From contig QNYP01000114.1 in the NCBI GenBank assembly GCA_003978675.1, positions 1 to 8,659 on the forward strand: a stretch of 8,659 nucleotides of DNA, in the 5' to 3' direction. The position numbers and the translations under genes were made by a program. Shown piece after piece: positions 1 to 5,734 of this stretch. This stretch comes from Hydrogenothermus sp. Lineage in GTDB: Bacteria > Aquificota > Aquificia > Aquificales > Hydrogenothermaceae. Below the pieces are notes generated by a model, which did no database searches, was not told where the DNA came from, and saw only the letters and a list, made by a program, of their open reading frames with translations. Position 1 is the stretch's first letter. Every line of letters begins with the position of its first letter.

Positions 1-232
1 AAAATACATTGAAACAGACGATACTATAGAAATATTTGAACATCCTAATAAAATAAGGAGAAGAATTTTTAATAAATTAAGACAATTAGTAGAAGAAGAA
101 AGAGAAATAGACAGAGAAGTAAGAAGAAGAATAAAATCTTACTCTAAAAAAATTGTTGAAGGAACTCCTGAATGGAAAATCCTCTATAACAGAATATACG
201 AAGACGCTCTAAAAAGACGCGGTCTTATGTAA
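1..232 (+). CDS. DUF507 family protein, C-terminal part (5' end outside window)
   Basis: The reading frame is open from the window edge (first full codon at base 2) to a TAA at 230-232, giving 76 residues. The visible part is highly charged and helical, rich in Arg, Lys and Glu. It ends in a GTPEW...LYNRIYEDALKKRGL-like tail, read here as EGTPEWKILYNRIYEDALKR followed by RGLM. This tail matches my memory of the C-terminus of DUF507, a small uncharacterised family found in Aquificota and Deltaproteobacteria. No function is known for the family and none can be inferred here. The charged helices suggest a soluble protein, possibly binding nucleic acid or another protein, but that is a guess. The gene lies 93 bp upstream of ribBA on the same strand with no convincing terminator between them, so read-through is possible. 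Confidence 0.72.
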   Translation, partial: KYIETDDTIEIFEHPNKIRRRIFNKLRQLVEEEREIDREVRRRIKSYSKKIVEGTPEWKILYNRIYEDALKRRGLM

Positions 233-316
233 AAGTCCCTCCTTTTTCTTTTCCCTTCCTTGTTTTTTCACTTATTAAGGATTAAATTAAAGTATTAACC
301 CATTTCTTTTCTATCT

Positions 317-322
317 GGAGGT
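317..322 (+). promoter_or_regulatory. Ribosome binding site of ribBA
   Basis: GGAGGT lies 3 nt before the ATG at 326. It fixes the start of ribBA. The 93-bp gap upstream of it is pyrimidine-rich and then AT-rich. It holds only a weak promoter-like pair (TTGTTT at 260-265 and TAAATT at 283-288, 17 nt apart) that I would not rely on. Confidence 0.75.
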
Positions 323-325
323 AAG

Positions 326-1576
326 ATGGAAATAAAGTTTAATACTATAGAAGAAGCCATAGAAGATATAAAAAAGGGAAAAATGGTTATTGTTGTTGAC
401 GACCCAGATAGGGAAAATGAAGGTGACCTTGTTATGGCAGCTGAAAAAGTTAATCCAGAAGCTATAAATTTTATGGCAAAAGAAGGAAGAGGGTTAATTT
501 GTTTATCTTTATTACCTGAAAGATGTGAAGAATTAGATATACCTTTAATGACTGAACGGAACACAGACCCAAAAGGAACTGCCTTTTGTATTTCCATAGA
601 TGCACATCCAAAATTTGGAACAACAACAGGGATATCTGCACATGATAGAGCTATTACTATAAAACTTGCAGTAAGTCCCCAGGCAAAACCTCAAGATTTT
701 GTAAGACCGGGGCATGTTTTCCCACTTAGAGCAAGACCTGGAGGAGTTTTAGAGAGAACAGGACATACAGAAGCATCTGTAGATTTAGCGAAACTTGCTG
801 GGCTTTATCCTGCAGGAGTTATATGTGAAATAATGAAAGAAGATGGAACTATGGCAAGGCTTCCAGAGTTGATGGAATTTGCAAAAAAACATAATCTAAA
901 AATAATAACAATAGCAGACCTAGTTCACTACAGAATAAAAAAAGAAAAATTAGTTGTTAGAGAAGCAGAAGCACATCTACCTACTAGATTTGGAACTTTT
1001 AAAATATACGCTTACAGAAATAAACTGGATGGTAGCGAGCATGTTGCCCTTGTTATGGGAGATATAAATCCAGATGAACCAGTTTTAGTTAGAGTTCATT
1101 CCGAGTGCTTAACTGGAGATGTTTTTGGTTCTTTGAGATGTGATTGTCAATCTCAGTTATACAAAGCATTAGAAATAATAGCAAAAGAAGGAAAAGGTGT
1201 TCTAGTTTACATGAGAGGACACGAAGGAAGAGGAATAGGAATAGTAAATAAAATAAAGGCGTATGCATTACAAGAACAAGGATATGACACAGTTGAAGCA
1301 AACCATAAATTAGGATTTAATTCTGATTTAAGAGATTTTGGAACAGGAGCGCAAATACTTCTAGATTTAGGTGTTAGAAAAATGAAATTAATAACAAACA
1401 ACCCTAGAAAAATTGTAGCCTTAGAAGGTTTTGATTTAGAAATTGTTGATAGAGTTCCTATAGAAATAACTCCAAATCCCTATAATGAAAGATATTTATT
1501 TACTAAAAGAGAAAAACTAGGACATTTTATAGATTCATTAAAAGAAATCCAAAATGAAACTAAAAATAATAATTAG
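326..1576 (+). CDS. ribBA: Bifunctional 3,4-dihydroxy-2-butanone-4-phosphate synthase / GTP cyclohydrolase II
   Basis: This cytosolic enzyme makes both precursors of riboflavin. One domain turns ribulose 5-phosphate into dihydroxybutanone phosphate. The other opens GTP to the pyrimidine precursor with loss of formate and pyrophosphate. The N-terminal RibB domain (about 4-200) has the acidic substrate/metal loop DDPDRENEGD at 25-34 and HTEASVDLAKLAGLYPAGVICE at about 147-168. The RibA domain (about 208-400) keeps the zinc cysteines C261, C272 and C274 with the usual spacing, GHEGRGIG at 298-305, RDFGTGAQ at 336-343 and TNNPRK at 357-362. Both halves look intact, and 416 residues is the normal fused length. 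The start is set by GGAGGT just upstream. The 3' end overlaps the cytochrome gene by 23 nt, which suggests coupled translation. No FMN riboswitch fits in the short leader. Confidence 0.97.
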   Translation: MEIKFNTIEEAIEDIKKGKMVIVVDDPDRENEGDLVMAAEKVNPEAINFMAKEGRGLICLSLLPERCEELDIPLMTERNTDPKGTAFCISIDAHPKFGTTTGISAHDRAITIKLAVSPQAKPQDFVRPGHVFPLRARPGGVLERTGHTEASVDLAKLAGLYPAGVICEIMKEDGTMARLPELMEFAKKHNLKIITIADLVHYRIKKEKLVVREAEAHLPTRFGTFKIYAYRNKLDGSEHVALVMGDINPDEPVLVRVHSECLTGDVFGSLRCDCQSQLYKALEIIAKEGKGVLVYMRGHEGRGIGIVNKIKAYALQEQGYDTVEANHKLGFNSDLRDFGTGAQILLDLGVRKMKLITNNPRKIVALEGFDLEIVDRVPIEITPNPYNERYLFTKREKLGHFIDSLKEIQNETKNNN

Positions 1577-2483
1577 CTTTTTAACAGCTATTTTTATCTA
1601 CGGATGTGATAGCAGTAATAGAATATGGAAAATTTTTGAAGAAGAAGATCTTTTAAAACATCCAAAAGCTTTAAGATGTGCAGACTGCCATCAGGATATA
1701 TACCACCAATGGAAAAATTCTAGGCATTCTCTAGCATATATAAGTGAAGACTATAAAAAGGCAACAAATAATTATTCTAAAACAAAATGTTTAAACTGTC
1801 ATATTCCTTTAGAGCTATCAAAAGGAGAAACTCCACAATTTAGAAATTTCTATAAAGAAGATGGAGTAAGTTGTGTATCTTGTCATTTCTCCTCTGGAAC
1901 TAACTCTATGCATGGACCTTATAAGGTATTCTCTCCACCACATCCTTCGACAAAAGATGTAGATTTTAGAAAATCTTTTATTTGCTCGTCTTGCCATAAA
2001 GAAACATATAAACAGTGGAAACTAACAAAGGTTAAAAAAACCTGTCAAGAATGCCATATGAAACCTATAGAAAAAAAAGATTTAATCCAAAAATTTCCTT
2101 TTCAGTACTTTCACTTAGCCAAAGAAGTTTATAATCATCAATTTAAAACAGGAAAAATAAAAAACTTAAAAATAACTGCAAAAAAGATAGATAATACATT
2201 GATACTTTCAATACTAAATAACCAAGTTCCTCATAATTTCCCAACGGCAGATAACGGGAAACCAAAGGTTTATATATTAGTAGAAGTATTTAAAAACAAT
2301 CAAAAAGTAGAAGAAGACAACACACTAATTACTCCTAAATTTTCACTTATTTATGGAAAACCAAAGATATTAGAATTTGACTTTTTTGACGAATTTGATT
2401 TTGCTAAAGTATCTGTATATAGAAAACTATCATGGCAGAAAGAAAAAGAAAAAATCTTAGAAAAAACATTCAGTTTCAAATAA
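1554..2483 (+). CDS. Pentaheme c-type cytochrome, probable lipoprotein
   Basis: This is a probable periplasmic electron carrier or oxidoreductase. A hydrophobic signal of about 17 residues ends in IYGC, so Cys18 could be lipidated, although Tyr at -2 is unusual for a lipobox. Five CXXCH heme sites follow: CADCH 42-46, CLNCH 79-83, CVSCH 107-111, CSSCH 144-148 and CQECH 164-168. Extra histidines available as distal ligands include H51, H58, H120, H130, H187 and H195. The C-terminal third (about 200-309) has no hemes and looks beta-rich. It carries VPHNFPT at 225-231, a motif I associate with multiheme cytochromes of the c554-like superfamily. The electron donor and acceptor are unknown. The start lies inside ribBA (23-nt overlap) with no clear Shine-Dalgarno site. 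The 3' end overlaps rimI by 52 nt. A multiheme cytochrome in a riboflavin operon is unexpected. Confidence 0.88.
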   Translation: MKLKIIISFLTAIFIYGCDSSNRIWKIFEEEDLLKHPKALRCADCHQDIYHQWKNSRHSLAYISEDYKKATNNYSKTKCLNCHIPLELSKGETPQFRNFYKEDGVSCVSCHFSSGTNSMHGPYKVFSPPHPSTKDVDFRKSFICSSCHKETYKQWKLTKVKKTCQECHMKPIEKKDLIQKFPFQYFHLAKEVYNHQFKTGKIKNLKITAKKIDNTLILSILNNQVPHNFPTADNGKPKVYILVEVFKNNQKVEEDNTLITPKFSLIYGKPKILEFDFFDEFDFAKVSVYRKLSWQKEKEKILEKTFSFK

Positions 2484-2893
2484 AAGATTTTTCTAGTATT
2501 TACACAAATCAAATATTTGAAATACTAAAGGAAAACTTTGAAAATCCTTGGAGTAAAAAGTTGATAAACTCTAGTTGTAAAATATCCAAAGTAGTCTTAG
2601 AAGAAAATAAAGTTTTAGCTTACATATGTGTAGATTTTATTTTTGATGAAGCGGAAATACATATGATTGCTGTAAAAAAACAGTTACAAAATAGTGGAAT
2701 AGGAAGTTTTTTACTAAAGGAAATCTTAAACATTTTAAAAAGAAAAAACGTGAAAAAGGTTTTTTTAGAAGTTAATGAGAATAATAAAATTGCAATTTGT
2801 TTTTACAAAAAATTTGGATTTAAAGAAGTTTTTAGAAGAAAAAAGTATTATAAAAATAAGGAGGACGCAATAATTATGGAGTTAATATTATAG
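2432..2893 (+). CDS. rimI: GNAT N-acetyltransferase, RimI type (ribosomal protein S18 alanine N-acetyltransferase)
   Basis: RimI transfers an acetyl group from acetyl-CoA to the N-terminus of ribosomal protein S18 and sometimes other proteins. The match is good along the length: NPWSKK at 38-43 corresponds to the HPWSEK region of E. coli RimI, and QNSGIG at 86-91 is the acetyl-CoA loop (Q-x-x-G-x-G). FLEVNENN at 111-118 holds the expected catalytic Glu113, Tyr125 is in FYKKFGF, and the tail EDAIIMEL is nearly identical to that of RimI. At 153 residues it is normal length. The ATG at 2432 lies within the cytochrome gene without a visible Shine-Dalgarno site. It adds a basic leader (MAERKRKNLRKN) ahead of where most RimI proteins begin, and no other ATG, GTG or TTG is available, so either translation is coupled or a rare ATT/ATA start is used. 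The exact target is inferred from family resemblance. Confidence 0.86.
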   Translation: MAERKRKNLRKNIQFQIKDFSSIYTNQIFEILKENFENPWSKKLINSSCKISKVVLEENKVLAYICVDFIFDEAEIHMIAVKKQLQNSGIGSFLLKEILNILKRKNVKKVFLEVNENNKIAICFYKKFGFKEVFRRKKYYKNKEDAIIMELIL

Positions 2894-2909
2894 GAGCCAA
2901 AAAGGCTCC
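2893..2909. terminator. Hairpin between convergent genes (possible bidirectional terminator)
   Basis: GGAGCC-AAAAA-GGCTCC forms a perfect 6-bp GC-rich stem that begins on the last base of the rimI stop codon. It lies in the 26-nt gap between rimI and the convergent NapH-like gene, which is where a shared terminator belongs. Neither side is followed by a good T-run (plus side CTAGTTCG, minus side TATAATATT), so it may be a weak or Rho-assisted terminator, or simply an mRNA 3'-end stabiliser. Confidence 0.55.
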
Positions 2910-2919
2910 CTAGTTCGTA

Positions 2920-3747
2920 TTAAACTTCCCTTACTGGAACTTCATGTAAAAATCCAAGTATAGGCTCTTTCCCTTTCTTAGCCCAAACTTCTGTACAAGC
3001 ATCAACACACTCACCACAAACAATACATGAAGAAAGTCCCGGTCTATTTATAGTATCTTCCATTAACGCTATCTTTCGTGGGTCAAGTGCCATTGGGCAA
3101 ACTTTTAAACATTCTCTACATGTTCCACAATCTTTAGTTGTATATGGAGGTTTTAATGCAGGTTTGTAATAGTAAAAGTGTGGAGTTAGCTTTTGATAAA
3201 TCCCTGTAGGACAGAAAGTTCTACACCATCTTTTTCCTATGTAAAGTTCCCAGAAAAATATAGGAAATACAGCAATTAATGCTACCCACATAGGTATAAA
3301 AGCAGGGTTTGTGTAATAGAAGAATACTCTTAAATCTGTTACCCAATTAAAAAACATTCCAGTAAATATAATTGTCATTATAAAAGTTATTACTATGTAT
3401 ACAAATTTACTATCTTTTCCTAGTTTTCTTCTGAGTTTTTCTTGAACTTCTGCAAACCACCCTCCAGGACATATCCATCCACAAAAAACTCTTCCCTGTA
3501 TCATGTTTAATATAATAACTAAAATAGCAAAGAAACCAAGAGCAGCAATAACAGGAATAATACCATCTATAACAGGTTTAGACTCTCCAAATATCCAAGC
3601 TTCATTATGAGCTAAGTCTATTTTGATAATCTTAAAAGTAGGTATGACAATTAAAGCAATAATGATACTTATGTAAACAATATTTCTTAAAATTGTAAAT
3701 TTATGAGTTTGCCACCACGATGGTGAGTTATTAACTGTTGCTTCCAT
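2920..3747 (-). CDS. NapH-like membrane 4Fe-4S protein (quinol oxidase type)
   Basis: This integral membrane iron-sulfur protein belongs to the NapH/NosR/CcoG group, whose members pass electrons from quinol to periplasmic partners or assist oxidase assembly. With the start chosen here it has 275 residues, the normal size for NapH and shorter than CcoG. About four membrane segments are visible (roughly 20-40, 63-82, 115-133, 150-170). Two short cysteine motifs flank the later helices: FCGWICP (C89, C93) and WCRTFCP (C175, C179). Two ferredoxin-type 4Fe-4S sites follow: C207/C210/C213/C217 and C241/C244/C247/C251. A longer frame from 3774 exists, but its extra nine codons contain the ribosome binding site GAGGT (3754-3758), so ATG 3747 is preferred. 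No napA, napB or napG is nearby. The gene has its own promoter-like sequence and is the last minus-strand gene before the convergent cytochrome/rimI operon. The specific role is unknown. Confidence 0.83.
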   Translation of the reverse strand: MEATVNNSPSWWQTHKFTILRNIVYISIIIALIVIPTFKIIKIDLAHNEAWIFGESKPVIDGIIPVIAALGFFAILVIILNMIQGRVFCGWICPGGWFAEVQEKLRRKLGKDSKFVYIVITFIMTIIFTGMFFNWVTDLRVFFYYTNPAFIPMWVALIAVFPIFFWELYIGKRWCRTFCPTGIYQKLTPHFYYYKPALKPPYTTKDCGTCRECLKVCPMALDPRKIALMEDTINRPGLSSCIVCGECVDACTEVWAKKGKEPILGFLHEVPVREV

Positions 3748-3753
3748 ATCTTT

Positions 3754-3759
3754 ACCTCT
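3754..3759 (-). promoter_or_regulatory. Ribosome binding site that decides the NapH-like start
   Basis: Read on the minus strand, AGAGGT lies 6 nt before the ATG at 3747. It falls inside the N-terminal extension of the longest open frame, so that extension is very probably untranslated leader. Confidence 0.75.
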
Positions 3760-3780
3760 ATAGTTAGTAGTCATTAACTA

Positions 3781-3809
3781 ATAATATAAGAATATTATAA
3801 TTATTGCAA
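3781..3809 (-). promoter_or_regulatory. Probable sigma-70-type promoter of the NapH-like gene, with an inverted repeat
   Basis: On the minus strand, TTGCAA (3809-3804) and TATTAT (3786-3781) are separated by exactly 17 nt, 4/6 and 5/6 matches to the consensus. The predicted start of transcription, near 3774, gives a leader of about 27 nt carrying the GAGGT site. The -35 overlaps the last codons of the ThiE/TenI gene. A perfect 7-bp inverted repeat, ATAATAT-AAGA-ATATTAT (3781-3798), covers the -10 and part of the spacer and could be an operator. It consists only of A and T in its arms, in an AT-rich genome, so chance is a real alternative. Confidence 0.5.
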
Positions 3810-4364
3810 GAATAATCTTATACCAGCGACTCCGAAAACTCCAGTCTTAAAAACTTCTTCAATGTTATTTTTGTTTATACCTCCAAGGGCGTAAACAGGA
3901 ACTTCAACTTCATTTACAACTTCTCTTAATTTTTCTAAACCTTTAGGTTTCCCTTTATTTGGAACATAAAAAATAGGAGAAAAAACTATATAATCTGCTC
4001 CTTCTTTTTCTGCTTTCTTTGCACATTCTAAATTATGGCAAGATTTTCCAACAATTAAATAAGGGAATTTATTTTTTACATCTCTAACGTCAAAAGAATT
4101 TTCTGGTAAATGAACCCCATCTGCACCACATAAAATTGCCACATCTACTCTTTCATTTATTATTAAACAGCTATTTTTATATTTTTTCATAATATATTTT
4201 ATTTGTTTACATAGAGAAAGAAGCTCTCTAGAACTTAAATCCTTTTCTCTAATTTGAATCATTTGGGTTTTACTTTTTAATATTTCTTCGATTTGATACA
4301 AAAGGGGTTTTTTATACTGTTTCCTGTCTGTTATAGCATAAAACTTTTGTAGCTTTTTATTCAT
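3801..4364 (-). CDS. Thiamine-phosphate synthase family protein (ThiE/TenI-like)
   Basis: This 187-residue TIM-barrel protein is of the ThiE/TenI family. ThiE joins the pyrimidine and thiazole halves of thiamine phosphate, and TenI isomerises the thiazole. Visible family motifs are QIREKDLS at 37-44, INERVDVAILCGADGVHLPE at 69-88, GKSCH at 106-110, DYIVFSPIF at 124-132 and VPVYALGGI at 155-163. The pyrophosphate-binding T-x-T-K of true ThiE is replaced by YVPNK (133-137), and the usual N-D after the second strand is N-E (70-71). A KGKPKGLE stretch follows, which is more like TenI relatives. TenI-type activity, or a divergent synthase, is therefore possible. The start at ATG 4364 is preceded by AAAGGGG. 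A longer frame from 4394 reads through the upstream microprotein gene and is rejected. The gene overlaps that microprotein by 8 nt. Confidence 0.85.
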   Translation of the reverse strand: MNKKLQKFYAITDRKQYKKPLLYQIEEILKSKTQMIQIREKDLSSRELLSLCKQIKYIMKKYKNSCLIINERVDVAILCGADGVHLPENSFDVRDVKNKFPYLIVGKSCHNLECAKKAEKEGADYIVFSPIFYVPNKGKPKGLEKLREVVNEVEVPVYALGGINKNNIEEVFKTGVFGVAGIRLFLQ

Positions 4365-4461
4365 CAGCCCCTTTATCCAGTATAAGCATAACAATAAAAA
4401 TAATTATTGCTAAAGTTACCATACCAATTATAACTAAGGGAAATCCTACAGATGGGTCCAT
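4357..4461 (-). CDS. 34-aa single-helix membrane microprotein, uncharacterised
   Basis: This short gene fills the gap between the dehydrogenase and the ThiE/TenI gene. Its ATG at 4461 follows a perfect AGGAGG by 5 nt, and that site overlaps the TAG stop of the upstream dehydrogenase gene. Its TAA stop overlaps the next start (ATGAATAA), so the three genes form a coupled chain. The peptide begins MDPSVGFPLVIIG, continues as one strongly hydrophobic stretch of about 22 residues (about 7-28), and ends in the charged tail LDKGADE. This predicts a single inner-membrane helix with a short charged end. The acid-Pro start and K-G-A-x-E end recall small transporter-accessory proteins, but the resemblance is weak and I assign no function. 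The placement and ribosome binding site make expression likely. Confidence 0.75.
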   Translation of the reverse strand: MDPSVGFPLVIIGMVTLAIIIFIVMLILDKGADE

Positions 4462-4466
4462 ACAGC

Positions 4467-4472
4467 CCTCCT
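4467..4472 (-). promoter_or_regulatory. Shine-Dalgarno site of the 34-aa microprotein
   Basis: A perfect AGGAGG on the minus strand, 5 nt before the ATG at 4461 and sharing two bases with the upstream TAG stop. It is one of the strongest ribosome binding sites in the window and is the main reason to believe the microprotein is translated. Confidence 0.8.
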
Positions 4473-5169
4473 AAATATTTATTTTCCTTATATCTATAAA
4501 ACTCCCACTTTCAAACTGTTTTAATTTAGGAAAAACAGCAATTAACTTTTCACTTGCCTCTTCAGGAGTCATCTTAGGAGCCTCTCTTAATCTCTTAACA
4601 GATGGAAACTTATTATCATCTATATTTTCCAGAATATAGTTTAGCATAGGAGTTTTTATAAGTCCTGGAGCTAACGATATTATGTGGGCATCTATTTCTC
4701 TAGAATACAGTTTTAAAAGCATATTTAAAGAAGCTTTAGATATTGAATAAGCTCCCCAACCCTTGTTGCCATTAACAGCTGCACCTGATGAAATACCAAT
4801 AATCTGGTCTATTTTTATGTTTAAATCCATTAGAGCATCAAGAATAATTTTATTTGCCCAGACATTAATATCCATTACTTTTTGGATTTCATACATTTTC
4901 GTATTATGGATTTCCTTTATATCTCCTAAAATACCTGCATTTAAAACTACATATTTTAAAGTTTTCACATCTTTGAGTAATTTTTCTACTGAAATATAAA
5001 CTGTTTCTAAAGCCTGTAAATCACATTCTACAAAGTTTATTTTATTTTCTAATTCTTTAGGTAAATGCCTGCTTAAAGCATAAACATTAAATCCCTGTGA
5101 TATAAACCCTTTTGCTAATGCTAATCCAAGACCAGAGCCTACCCCTGTGATAAACACAGAGTTTGCCAT
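4471..5169 (-). CDS. Short-chain dehydrogenase/reductase (SDR), substrate unknown
   Basis: This is a classical cytosolic NAD(P)-dependent oxidoreductase of 232 residues with every expected SDR element. The cofactor loop TGVGSGLG is at 8-15. Asp50 lies in ECDL, a usual adenine-ring contact. NAG is at 77-79, Asn102 is in the MDINVW helix, Ser127 is in ISSG, the catalytic pair is Tyr141-x-x-x-Lys145, and the LAPG turn is at 167-169. Arg34 after the second strand (ALSRH) may favour NADPH, but this is inference. The overall look is of the sepiapterin-reductase/YueD-like, short classical type, and the substrate cannot be read from sequence. GAGGT lies just upstream of ATG 5169. The gene heads a tight set with the 34-aa microprotein and the ThiE/TenI gene, and a hairpin and a possible promoter separate it from slyD. 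Confidence 0.9.
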   Translation of the reverse strand: MANSVFITGVGSGLGLALAKGFISQGFNVYALSRHLPKELENKINFVECDLQALETVYISVEKLLKDVKTLKYVVLNAGILGDIKEIHNTKMYEIQKVMDINVWANKIILDALMDLNIKIDQIIGISSGAAVNGNKGWGAYSISKASLNMLLKLYSREIDAHIISLAPGLIKTPMLNYILENIDDNKFPSVKRLREAPKMTPEEASEKLIAVFPKLKQFESGSFIDIRKINI

Positions 5170-5195
5170 ATGCCTACCTCAAATTATTAGTGGAC

Positions 5196-5218
5196 AAGAG
5201 GGGAAAACCCCTCTTTTT
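5196..5218. terminator. Strong hairpin between slyD and the dehydrogenase gene
   Basis: AAGAGGGG-AAAA-CCCCTCTT is a perfect 8-bp stem with a 4-nt loop. In the plus direction it runs into a T-run (the last two stem bases plus three more), the classic intrinsic terminator shape, yet the genes on both sides are transcribed on the minus strand. In that direction only two T's follow. It may end slyD transcripts weakly, block antisense transcription from the plus side, or form a protective 5' stem on the dehydrogenase mRNA. Confidence 0.65.
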
Positions 5219-5244
5219 ATAGAAGATTTATTTTTATCTGTGAG
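5216..5244 (-). promoter_or_regulatory. Possible promoter of the dehydrogenase-microprotein-ThiE/TenI genes
   Basis: On the minus strand, CTCACA (5244-5239) and TATAAA (5221-5216) are 17 nt apart, 4/6 and 5/6 matches to the sigma-70 consensus. The -35 lies in the end of slyD. The predicted transcript would start within or just before the GAGGGG hairpin at 5196-5215, putting a stem-loop at its 5' end. In such AT-rich sequence the match could be chance. Confidence 0.3.
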
Positions 5245-5710
5245 CATGTCCATGAAGAATTTCTTCAGGAGTTGCTTCTCTGACGTTAACTATTTCAATA
5301 TCAAAAACAAGGTCTTTACCAGCTAACGGATGGTTCATATCTACAGTAACTTCATTTTCATCAAAATCAACAACTACCATGTTTATTATTTGTCCTTCAG
5401 GTGTTTGAGCCTGTAAGGGCATTCCTTTTTGTAGTTCTACACCCTGGAAATATTCTCTAGGGGCTTTTTGGATTAGGGACTCATCTTTTTCCCCATAAGC
5501 CTCTGATGCTGGAACTTCTATAGTTTTACTTTCTCCAGTTTTCATTCCCATCATTTGTTTCTCAAGTCCCGGGATAATTTCTCCTTTACCAGCCAATATT
5601 GTAAGAGGTTCTCCGTGAAACTGGCTAGAATCTATTATCTCCCCAGTTTCCTTGTCCCTTAATGTGTAGTTAAAAGTAACTACTGTGTTGTTTTGAACTT
5701 CTTGTGACAT
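5234..5710 (-). CDS. slyD: FKBP-type peptidyl-prolyl cis-trans isomerase, SlyD type
   Basis: This cytosolic prolyl isomerase and chaperone has 158 residues. The FKBP fold is split by an insert-in-flap chaperone domain, as in SlyD: the first half of the fold covers about 1-68 with GKGEIIPGLE at 41-50, the insert about 69-125 begins with AYGEKDESLI, and the fold closes with DMNHPLAGKDLVFDIEIV at 124-141. The tail HGHAHR holds three histidines (153, 155, 157), a short version of the metal-binding tail that is long in E. coli SlyD. Some nickel binding is possible, but a strong metallochaperone role is less likely. AAAGGAG at 5719-5725, 8 nt before ATG 5710, decides the start, and the longer frame from 5731 includes that site and is rejected. 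Only 24 nt separate it from hisZ, so the two are probably co-transcribed. Confidence 0.94.
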   Translation of the reverse strand: MSQEVQNNTVVTFNYTLRDKETGEIIDSSQFHGEPLTILAGKGEIIPGLEKQMMGMKTGESKTIEVPASEAYGEKDESLIQKAPREYFQGVELQKGMPLQAQTPEGQIINMVVVDFDENEVTVDMNHPLAGKDLVFDIEIVNVREATPEEILHGHAHR

Positions 5711-5718
5711 TGTTAAAA

Positions 5719-5725
5719 CTCCTTT
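5719..5725 (-). promoter_or_regulatory. Ribosome binding site that decides the slyD start
   Basis: AAAGGAG on the minus strand, 8 nt before ATG 5710. It lies inside the extra codons of the longer open frame, so the shorter protein is the real one. Confidence 0.8.
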
Positions 5726-5734
5726 ATACAAAAA

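Noticed and set aside
214..226. Mini hairpin AAGAC-GCG-GTCTT as terminator of the DUF507 gene
   Set aside because: It lies inside the coding region before the stop, has only 5 bp, and the T-rich stretch starts well beyond it.
238..321. Anti-Shine-Dalgarno pairing (CCTCC at 238-242 with GGAGG at 317-321) controlling ribBA
   Set aside because: Only 5 bp, 75 nt apart, within a pyrimidine tract where such a match is expected by chance.
233..325. FMN riboswitch ahead of ribBA
   Set aside because: The gap is only 93 bp, pyrimidine- and AT-rich, and lacks the conserved helices of the FMN aptamer, which needs more room.
1089..1401. Minus-strand open frames opposite ribBA
   Set aside because: They are shadows of an intact conserved gene, with composition driven by its codons and no ribosome binding support.
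2920..3774. Longer NapH-like start at 3774
   Set aside because: The extra nine codons contain the GAGGT ribosome binding site for the ATG at 3747.
3801..4394. Longer ThiE/TenI start at 4394
   Set aside because: The extension lies inside the 34-aa microprotein gene, and AAAGGGG precedes the better ATG at 4364 where family similarity begins.
5234..5731. Longer SlyD start at 5731
   Set aside because: The extra codons include the AAAGGAG site of the ATG at 5710.
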